Assembly (NCBI RefSeq): GCF_003762835.1
Contig: NZ_RJWA01000004.1
Span: 453,888-517,887 of the forward strand
DNA: 64,000 bases
Origin: Micromonospora sp. HM5-17
GTDB lineage: Bacteria; Actinomycetota; Actinomycetes; Mycobacteriales; Micromonosporaceae
Direction: 5' to 3'
The stretch's first letter is position 1. Each line of letters starts with the position of its first letter. The notes under the pieces were generated by a model that saw only the letters and a list, made by a program, of their open reading frames with translations, did not search any database and had not been told where the DNA came from. The translations under genes were made by a program, and so were the position numbers. Positions 1-6,856 of this stretch are shown in pieces.

Positions 1-531
1 GTTGTTCGCCGACGGCAGCAAGAGCGCCTGTAGCGCCTGCCGTTCGGTGATCACCTCTCCGGGCTGCACCTTGACCAGCGACTCGCCGCGGGCCAGCTCC
101 GCCGGGTACGCCGCGGCCTGCTCGGCGCTGATCGTCAGCTCCGGCCCCTGCTCACCGACGGCGAGGGGGTGCTCGGTGAGAATGACGTAGGCGGTCATCA
201 CCTTCGCCACGCTTCCGATCGGCAGCGGTTTCGACCCACCGGACGTACCGAGCGTCCCAAGTCCCTCGACCGAGACCAGCGCCTGGCCCGTACGCGGCCA
301 GGGCAGCCGCGGCGCCTTACCCGGGATGGTCATCGACCCGGGCAGCGTCAGCTCGACCGTCGGAGCGGGCAGCGGGTGCCGCAGTGGCGCGACGGCGTAC
401 AGCGTGCCGCCGAGGAGCAGCAGCGTCAGCAGCCCGGCCAGCACCCACGGCAGGCGGCGGCCCCGGCGGTTCGGCGACGCCAGGGGTATCCGGGCGAGCT
501 CCTCGGTCTGCATGTCCATCGGACCAGACAA
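1..531 (-). CDS. D-alanyl-D-alanine carboxypeptidase (S11), 5' part only
   Basis: N-terminal 177 codons of a penicillin-binding D,D-carboxypeptidase, which trims the terminal D-Ala from peptidoglycan stem peptides outside the membrane. A single hydrophobic segment (about residues 26-45) follows a basic RRGRR stretch, as in a signal anchor. The SxxK motif is SVAK and the SxN motif is SAN in LLLPSANN, at the very edge of the window. The KTG motif lies beyond position 1. A TTG start at 531 is chosen because GGAG sits 8 nt upstream. ATG codons at 519 and 513 are alternatives but lie far from this ribosome-binding site. The family is certain from the motifs; the start is less so. Confidence 0.85.
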   Translation of the reverse strand, partial: MSGPMDMQTEELARIPLASPNRRGRRLPWVLAGLLTLLLLGGTLYAVAPLRHPLPAPTVELTLPGSMTIPGKAPRLPWPRTGQALVSVEGLGTLGTSGGSKPLPIGSVAKVMTAYVILTEHPLAVGEQGPELTISAEQAAAYPAELARGESLVKVQPGEVITERQALQALLLPSANN

Positions 532-532
532 T

Positions 533-566
533 GTGTTCTCTCCTTCGTCGTGTTCTCTCCTTCGTC
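533..566. repeat. Perfect 17-bp tandem repeat carrying two ribosome-binding sites
   Basis: Two adjoining identical copies (533-549 and 550-566) of gtgttctctccttcgtc on the plus strand. Read on the minus strand each copy contains AAGGAGAG, so the carboxypeptidase gene has two Shine-Dalgarno sequences in series, and only the proximal one is correctly spaced to the TTG at 531. The rest of the 320-base gap up to 851 holds only the hairpin at 804-835. Confidence 0.8.
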
Positions 567-803
567 AGCTGGGACTGCCCGGCCAGGGCGGCCCGCCGCC
601 GCGCCCTGGACGTCCGGTGGCGGAGCCTCGCGGAACAGCGGCACACCCAGCTCAACGCCGTGCCCTGGCCGGATGTCCCCATTCGTGATCGCCGCTACGA
701 CCCGGACACGTCGCGAGATCCGGATCGGCACAGCCGTTGCCCCGCGTACTCCTGGCGGGATCGGGTTCCCCACGCGCAGCATCAGCGGAACGTGGGGTGA
801 GAC

Positions 804-835
804 GGTCGGCGGGCAGCTGGGTTGCCCCGCCGACC
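804..835 (-). terminator. Hairpin downstream of the CU044_5270-type gene
   Basis: Ten-base perfect arms GGTCGGCGGG and CCCGCCGACC, separated by 12 bases, starting 16 bases beyond the stop codon of the gene that ends at 852. There is no T-tract, which is usual for high-GC actinobacterial terminators. Confidence 0.55.
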
Positions 836-851
836 CGGTGTTCCCGAGGGT

Positions 852-2009
852 TCAGTCCCGGGCGTCGGCGATCGGCGGGCTGTCGTTGGTGCTGCCCGCC
901 GCCAGGACCAGGCTGTATGAGCAGAGCGCACCCGGCGGCAGCCACGAACAGTCGCCATTCGGATTGGCACTCGGATCCACCACGCGGGTCTCCTCGGCCA
1001 GCGGTTGTCCGGTGTCCAGGTCGATGATCAGCCGTACCTCAAGGCCGCGCCCCGGAACGACCTGCCCGTTCGCGTACGTGATCGCGTGCCCACGCCGGCC
1101 ACGCACGTCATCGACGACGCCCAACCCGCGTACCCCCGGCAGCGTCGCGAGCAGGCGGTACGCGGCGGCGCGGACCTGGTTGCTGACCGGCATGTTCACG
1201 ATCACCGAGGAGGCCACGGTGAACAGCCACTGGTCCTGGTCACGCGGCATGTCGACGTTTTCTCCGGTGTACAGGCCGAGCAGTGCGCCGCGGAGGGCGG
1301 CCGGGTCGGTCGGCAGCGCGTCGATCTGGGCCTGCGACACGTTCACGTCGCCAAGCGCGAGGTACCTGTCCGGGTCGACCTTCCTACTCTCTACCGCGCC
1401 CGGGGCGGTTGTCAGGACGAACGGCTTCGGCTTCGTCACCCTCATGACGGCCGGGGCACCGGCGCGGCGCCAGCGGGCCTCATCGGCGGGCGTGGCGGGC
1501 TCGGCGCCGAGCTGCTGCACGACAGCCCAACTGCTGTCCGCGCTGGAGCGGGCCAGCCAATACTGGCTGCTGCTTCTCTCGACCATGGCGTACGTGCCCT
1601 CGGCAGCCTCGACCGGCACCACGTTGCCGCTCTCCCACTGCATGGTCAGATAGCGCCCGTCGGCCTGCGGGGCCTGGTCGCTGCGTTCGGCTGCCACGAG
1701 CAACATCCGCCGGTAGTCCATCGGCGCCTCGACGGGTGCGGCGTCGGGGTCGCTGCGCGGCGTGATGCCCGGTCCGGCGACGGCCACGACGACGGCGGCC
1801 GCGGTCGCCGCCGCGATGCCGAGGACGGCCACCCGTAGCGGCCGGGACCTGCGGATCGTGCCGAGCGTGGCGTGTCCGTCGCCAGCCGGAGCGGTGGCCA
1901 TGATGGCGGCAACGACCTGTGCGGTCTGCTCGCCTCGGCCAGACGGTGCGTCCAGTCGTGCCGGCCGGGCCTTGGCAAGCAGGTCCATGACATTCGGTGA
2001 TTGGCTCAT
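852..2009 (-). CDS. CU044_5270-family membrane protein (sigma-factor partner)
   Basis: 385 residues. A cytoplasmic N-terminal segment begins MSQSPNVMDLL, one transmembrane helix lies at about 60-83 (VAVLGIAAATAAAVVVAVAG), and a large outside domain follows. Proteins of this type are commonly annotated CU044_5270 family and sit directly behind an ECF sigma-factor gene, where they are presumed to act as anti-sigma or sensor partners; that role is not proven. The ATG at 2009 is preceded by GAGGGAG at good spacing. It overlaps the TGA of an upstream reading frame by ATGA, the usual translational coupling, but the sigma gene itself is reduced to its last 53 codons. The protein may therefore have lost its cognate sigma factor. 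Confidence 0.7.
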   Translation of the reverse strand: MSQSPNVMDLLAKARPARLDAPSGRGEQTAQVVAAIMATAPAGDGHATLGTIRRSRPLRVAVLGIAAATAAAVVVAVAGPGITPRSDPDAAPVEAPMDYRRMLLVAAERSDQAPQADGRYLTMQWESGNVVPVEAAEGTYAMVERSSSQYWLARSSADSSWAVVQQLGAEPATPADEARWRRAGAPAVMRVTKPKPFVLTTAPGAVESRKVDPDRYLALGDVNVSQAQIDALPTDPAALRGALLGLYTGENVDMPRDQDQWLFTVASSVIVNMPVSNQVRAAAYRLLATLPGVRGLGVVDDVRGRRGHAITYANGQVVPGRGLEVRLIIDLDTGQPLAEETRVVDPSANPNGDCSWLPPGALCSYSLVLAAGSTNDSPPIADARD

Positions 2010-2167
2010 CGAACTGACTCCCTCGGAATGAGCGTGGCGGTTGGGCGAGGCGATTCGACGTCGGCGGCGGCCAGGGCGGCTTTCAGGCGACGTCGGGCGC
2101 GGTGGAGGCGTACGTAGTACGTCGCCGCGGCTTGGCTCGGGCCGAAGCCGGCGGACGGGTTCCGCCG
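2006..2167 (-). pseudogene. C-terminal remnant of an ECF sigma factor
   Basis: Between a TGA at 2168-2170 and the ATGA overlap with the next gene the minus strand is open for 53 codons. It contains QAAATYYVRLHRARRRLKAA, which matches the recognition helix and tail of sigma region 4 in ECF factors (pattern xxxVRLHRARRRL). No region 2, no start codon and no upstream extension exist, because the signal-peptide region of the divergent GH92 gene begins at 2311. The overlap with the downstream start is what an intact sigma/partner operon would show. The assignment rests on one motif plus context. Confidence 0.5.
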
Positions 2168-2310
2168 TCAGCCGGTTCGGTGGCGAGACCGCCTCGTGGC
2201 CGAGGCAACGTGTTGACAGACGTCGTTGATCGTATTTGTCTATGGACCGGCCGGTGATCACGACGTGTCCGACCCCGGGCCGTTCCGCCGCACCCCACCA
2301 CGGAGGACGC

Positions 2311-5300
2311 ATGCCCCCCACCGCCTGGCGAACTCCGCTCGCCACCCTCTGCGCCGCGCTGATCGCCAGCGTCGCGACAGCCGACGTCGCGACAGCCGGC
2401 GTCGCCACCGCCGCCCGGGCGGCCGTACCCGGCGGTCAGGCTCACGCCCGGGCCACGGGTGCGGCCGCGATGCTCCCGCTGACTCAGTACGTCAACCCGT
2501 TCATCGGGACCGATGACAGCAACTCGCCCCACCCCGTCGGCGGTGGCGCGGGCGGCAGCACGATACCGGGGCCGGTGGCGCCGTTCGGGATGGTGCAGTT
2601 CAGCCCCGACACCCCGACCGCGTCCCCCTCCGGCTATCGTTTCTCGGACACCACGATCGAGCAGTTCAGCCTCACCCACTTCAACGGTGCCGGCTGTGCC
2701 AACAACGAGAACCTGGCGATCCTGCCGGTCACCGGGGCACTCGGCGCATCCCCGGGCACGAACTGGACCGCGTACGCGGCCACCCAGGACAAGAGCGCCG
2801 AGGTGGCCCGACCGGGCTACTACCGGACGGTGCTGAGCAACTACGGCAACACCGAGGTCGAACTCTCCGCCACCAGGCGCACCGGAATCATGCGGTTGAC
2901 CTACCCCGCCGGCACCAGCTCCCGGGTGCTGATCAACCCGGGCCGCAGCGCCACCGGCAGCCGTACCAGCACACTCACCATCAGCGAATCCACCGTGACC
3001 GGCAGTCTGACCGGCGGCGGTTTCTGCGGCAACAGCAAGACGTACCAGATCTTCTACCGAATCGAGTTCGACCGGACACCGACCGCCGTCGGCACCTGGG
3101 TCGGTGGCACGGTGACCGCCGGCTCCACCAGCGCCAGCGGCGTGAACTCCGGGGGGTACCTCACCTTCGACACCACCGGCAACCGGGTGGTACAGGCGAA
3201 GATCGGCATCTCCTTCGTCGATCAGGCCGGCGCGCGGGCCAACCTCGCCGCCGAGCAGCCCGGCTTCGACTTCGCCGGTGTCCAGGCCGCCGCCGACGCC
3301 GACTGGAACAGCATGCTCAACCGGATCCAGGTGGGTGGCGGCGACGCCACCGACCTGCAGAAGTTCTACACGGCGCTGTACCGGGTGCTGATCAACCCGA
3401 ATCTCGCCAGCGACGTCGACGGGCGGTACCGCGGCTTCGACAACGTGGTGCACACCGCCGACCACCCGGTCTACCAGAACTACTCCGGGTGGGACATCTA
3501 CCGATCCTGGGCTGCGCTGATCGCGCTGATCGCGCCGACCGAGGCCACCGACATCGCCCGATCCATGGTGCTCGACGGTCAACAGGGCGGCCTGCTGCCG
3601 AAGTGGTCGCACAACCACAACGAGACGTTCATCATGACCGGCGATCCCGGTCCGATCGTCGTGAGCAGCCTCTACGCCTTCGGCGTACGGGACTTCGACA
3701 CCGCCGCCGCGCTCGCCCTGATGCGCGCCAGTTCCAACGGCGGCACCGCGCAGGGCAGCCCGATCCGTGGTCGGCAGAGCGGCTACGTCGAGCGCCAGTA
3801 CATCCACGAGAACCCGTCGGACTCGATGGAGTACTCAGCATCGGACTTCGCGGTCGCCCAGTTCGCCCGTGCCCTCGGCGACACCGCCACCTACCGGACG
3901 CACATGCGACGGGCGCAGTGGTGGCGCAACGTCTTCAACACCGAGTCGCAGTACATCCACGACCGGAACGCGGACGGTACCTGGCCGTGGCCGCTGCGTC
4001 CGGCCGACCCGAGCGGGTACACCGAGGGTAACGCCGCGCAGTACACCTGGATGGTGCCGTACAACTACGCCGCCCTCATCGCGTTGATGGGCGGGCGGCA
4101 GACCGCCATCCAGCGGCTCGACCACCACTTCACCGAGCTCAACAGTGGGCTCTCGCGGCCGTACTTCTACATCGGCAACGAGCCCGAGCACGGGACGCCG
4201 TGGGCGTACCACTTCGCCGCCCATCCGGCCGGCACCAGCGCCGTCGTGCGGCGGGTGATGGAGGAGCTGTTCACCACCGGCCCCGGCGGGCTGCCCGGCA
4301 ACGACGACCTCGGCTCCACCTCCGCCTGGTACGTCTGGGCGGCGCTGGGCATGTATCCGCCCACGCCCGGCGCGGACACCCTCGCGCTGCACGGACCGCT
4401 CTTCAGCTCGATCCTGATCGACCGGCCGAGCGGCGACATCCAGATCACCGCCACCGGCGCCGGGCGGGGCGCGCCGTACGTGCAGAGTGTCGCCCTCAAC
4501 GGCACCTCCACGCAGCGCACCTGGCTGCGGTACGCGGACATCGCCGACGGTGCCACCCTGTCGTACACCATGGGTACCGCACCCAGCAGCTGGGGCACCA
4601 ACCCAGCGGACGTACCGCCGTCCTTCACGGACGGGTTCGCCCCGCCGGACGCGCCGGAGCTGGGTGCCAACCTGGCGGCGGGTCGGCCGGCCACCGGCTC
4701 GGAGCCCTGCGTGGCGAGCGAGGGGCCGGCGGGGGCGTTCGACGGCCGGCTCGGCGTGGACAGCAAGTGGTGCTCCCAGGTGACCGGCACCAAGTTCCTC
4801 CAGGTGGATCTCGGCGCGGCGCGGACCGTCGGCGCGTTCGTGGTCAAGCACGCCGGGCTCGGTGGGGAGAACACGGGCTGGAACACCGGTGCCTTCACGA
4901 TCCAGACCAGCACCGACGGCAGTGCCTGGACGACCCGGGTGACCGTCTCCGGCAACCGGACGAGCCGCACCTACCATCCGATCACCCCGGTCACCGCCCG
5001 GTACGTCCGGCTGACCGTGACCACGCCGACCAACAACGGCAACGCCGCCGCGCGGATCACGGAGTTCGAGGTGTACGGCGTCCCGGCCGGCCCCACCAAC
5101 CTGGCCGCGGGCCGTCCGGCGCAGGCCGACTCGTCCTGCACCTCCGCCCAGACCCCGGCCAAGGCGGTCAACGGCAGCGCCTCGGCCGGCCTGGACGACA
5201 AGTGGTGTTCGTTGGGCAGCGACAGGTGGTGGCAGGTGGATCTCGGGGCCGTCCGGACGCTGACGGCGGTGACCGTACGGCACTCCGGGGCGGGCGGCGA

Positions 5301-5517
5301 GAACCTGGACTGGAACACCCGGGACTTCGACGTGCTGGTGTCAGCCGACGGCACGAACTGGACCGTCGCCGCGCAGGTCCGGAACAACACCGCCAGCGTG
5401 ACGACCCATCCGGTGTCCGCCACGGCCCGCTACGTCCGGCTCGAGATCATCACTCCAACCCAGACCAGCAACCAGGCCGCCCGCATCTACGAGGTCGAGG
5501 TGTGGGGAGCGTCCTGA
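2311..5517 (+). CDS. Secreted GH92 alpha-mannosidase with two F5/8 discoidin domains
   Basis: 1068 residues, starting at ATG 2311 with GGAGG four bases before it. A signal peptide covers about 1-40. The GH92 body (about 55-775) shows YVNPFIGT, SGWDIYRSW, KWSHNHNETFIMTGDPG, EGNAAQYTWMVPYN, GNEPEHGTPWAYH and GNDDLGSTSAWYVWAALG, all hallmarks of this calcium-dependent exo-alpha-mannosidase family, which removes mannose from mannans or high-mannose glycans. Two discoidin-type carbohydrate-binding domains follow, each beginning NLAAGRPA (near residues 784 and 927), with matching WCS and QVDLGA(A/V)RT motifs that mark them as internal duplicates. It is transcribed alone, divergent from the carboxypeptidase side. 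Substrate linkage is inferred from the family only. Confidence 0.93.
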   Translation: MPPTAWRTPLATLCAALIASVATADVATAGVATAARAAVPGGQAHARATGAAAMLPLTQYVNPFIGTDDSNSPHPVGGGAGGSTIPGPVAPFGMVQFSPDTPTASPSGYRFSDTTIEQFSLTHFNGAGCANNENLAILPVTGALGASPGTNWTAYAATQDKSAEVARPGYYRTVLSNYGNTEVELSATRRTGIMRLTYPAGTSSRVLINPGRSATGSRTSTLTISESTVTGSLTGGGFCGNSKTYQIFYRIEFDRTPTAVGTWVGGTVTAGSTSASGVNSGGYLTFDTTGNRVVQAKIGISFVDQAGARANLAAEQPGFDFAGVQAAADADWNSMLNRIQVGGGDATDLQKFYTALYRVLINPNLASDVDGRYRGFDNVVHTADHPVYQNYSGWDIYRSWAALIALIAPTEATDIARSMVLDGQQGGLLPKWSHNHNETFIMTGDPGPIVVSSLYAFGVRDFDTAAALALMRASSNGGTAQGSPIRGRQSGYVERQYIHENPSDSMEYSASDFAVAQFARALGDTATYRTHMRRAQWWRNVFNTESQYIHDRNADGTWPWPLRPADPSGYTEGNAAQYTWMVPYNYAALIALMGGRQTAIQRLDHHFTELNSGLSRPYFYIGNEPEHGTPWAYHFAAHPAGTSAVVRRVMEELFTTGPGGLPGNDDLGSTSAWYVWAALGMYPPTPGADTLALHGPLFSSILIDRPSGDIQITATGAGRGAPYVQSVALNGTSTQRTWLRYADIADGATLSYTMGTAPSSWGTNPADVPPSFTDGFAPPDAPELGANLAAGRPATGSEPCVASEGPAGAFDGRLGVDSKWCSQVTGTKFLQVDLGAARTVGAFVVKHAGLGGENTGWNTGAFTIQTSTDGSAWTTRVTVSGNRTSRTYHPITPVTARYVRLTVTTPTNNGNAAARITEFEVYGVPAGPTNLAAGRPAQADSSCTSAQTPAKAVNGSASAGLDDKWCSLGSDRWWQVDLGAVRTLTAVTVRHSGAGGENLDWNTRDFDVLVSADGTNWTVAAQVRNNTASVTTHPVSATARYVRLEIITPTQTSNQAARIYEVEVWGAS

Positions 5518-5524
5518 GTCCCGG

Positions 5525-5560
5525 TCCGGAGCTCCCGCCGCGCGCCGCGGGAGCTCCGGA
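5525..5560. terminator. Bidirectional terminator hairpin
   Basis: Arms TCCGGAGCTCCCGC and GCGGGAGCTCCGGA are perfectly complementary over 14 bases with an 8-base loop. They lie between two convergent genes ending at 5517 (plus) and 5572 (minus). Confidence 0.75.
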
Positions 5561-5571
5561 TTCGGGGGCCA

Positions 5572-6462
5572 TCACGTGGCAGGCTGGGAACCCGGTTGCG
5601 GCCACAACGGGGTGAAAAGGACGACCAACTGGGTCTTGACGTCCACTGCGATGATCTCTCGGGCATCACGCATGAGCGGTTCGAGCGCGTGAACGTAGAC
5701 GTCCCGATGCCGTCCGACCCAGGGGCAGGTGAATACGGCCAGCATCCGGAGGACACGTAGCGTGTCTGCGTTCAGGATGGGGAAATGGGCTTCCAGGAGC
5801 CTCGTCACGGCTGACCAGACCCTGGTTACCAGGATGTTGATGACCGCGTCAGTGATCAGCCGGGAGAGTTTCGACTCCACCTGTCGCGTCACCGCGTCCT
5901 TGACGAACTGTCTGGCCTCGTCGTTGAGAAGGTCGACGACTCTGGTGATCTTTTCGATCAGCTGGATCACCGCCACCAGCAGGCTGCACCACGCGTGACC
6001 GGCCAGACTCTTCTTGACGTCCCTTGCCGTCGGCTCGGCCCGGACAAGGTTGTCGATGTCGGCCGAGATCTCGGGCCAGGTATCCCCCATGATCGTTCTG
6101 GCCAGAAGATTCATCCGGCCCAGGTCGGACGGGACGGACGCCGGGTCGGCGCCACCATCGACGATCAGCCGCCCGTCCGGCCGCGGTCGGGGGGCGGTGG
6201 CCCACAGGTGGTCGGTGATGTCCAGGCGTGCAAGGTTGAGGTAGATCTGGCGATTCTTGTCATTCAACCCCAGGTTGCCGGATCGTCGGTCCGTGGTCAG
6301 GCCTCCTGCGAGACGTCGCCGCTGTGCGTCGCGTACCTGCGGCGACTCCGCGGCAAGGTCGGCCCACCCCAGCCAGCCATGCAACGAGCCGCCGCAACCC
6401 GAGCACCTGCACTCAGGTCTCTGGGCATTGGCACAGTTTGCTCTGTGGGTGTTCCTCGCCAT
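5572..6462 (-). CDS. Unknown protein with N-terminal Cys cluster
   Basis: 296 residues from ATG 6462 (a GTG four codons upstream is an alternative). I do not recognise the family. The first 30 residues carry a compact Cys cluster (NCAN...ECRCSGCGG) that could bind zinc. The middle has an amphipathic helical region rich in Leu, Val, Lys and Asp (LIEKITRVVDLLNDEARQF). The C-terminus is hydrophobic but has no convincing transmembrane helix. Base composition is less GC-biased than in the neighbouring glycosidases, suggesting acquisition. It is transcribed towards the GH92 gene, and no operon partner is visible. Confidence 0.6.
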   Translation of the reverse strand: MARNTHRANCANAQRPECRCSGCGGSLHGWLGWADLAAESPQVRDAQRRRLAGGLTTDRRSGNLGLNDKNRQIYLNLARLDITDHLWATAPRPRPDGRLIVDGGADPASVPSDLGRMNLLARTIMGDTWPEISADIDNLVRAEPTARDVKKSLAGHAWCSLLVAVIQLIEKITRVVDLLNDEARQFVKDAVTRQVESKLSRLITDAVINILVTRVWSAVTRLLEAHFPILNADTLRVLRMLAVFTCPWVGRHRDVYVHALEPLMRDAREIIAVDVKTQLVVLFTPLWPQPGSQPAT

Positions 6463-6856
6463 GCGCACCACCACCCCGGATCGCCGCCGCTTCGGAGACC
6501 GCTAATCGATAACCGTAAGTGTCTTTGCGGTGACTGTCGATGGCTACCTGTTCGGGGCCGGTGGCTTCACTTCTGACATTTCGGTCACCGAAGCTCGGCC
6601 TGGCTGCTCGGCGTGCCGACGCCGAAGGTGCCCGGGTCAGCCGCGTTCGGGGTGCCATGTCAGCGAGGCCATTCGCCAGGGGGCGGCAACTTTTGATCGA
6701 ATCAGCAAAAGTTCCGGTTGGATGGCTGGAAGATCTAGTCATCCTGACGAATGTGGTCCATGATGTCTCCTGACCCATGATCGGTGCTGCGCCGGGCCGG
6801 CACCCTCGGCGCGGGTCGATCGTGGCGGCGTCCTGACCCTCGTCTCTGGAGGATCG
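6463..6856. other. Intergenic region between divergent genes, no gene seen
   Basis: About 390 bases between the start of the unknown Cys-rich gene and the secreted PA14/DUF1080 gene. Short open frames exist on both strands but none has a ribosome-binding site or a recognisable product. The segment 6490-6760 is noticeably richer in A and T than the flanks, so the two divergent promoters probably lie here. I could not assign -35/-10 pairs. Confidence 0.4.
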
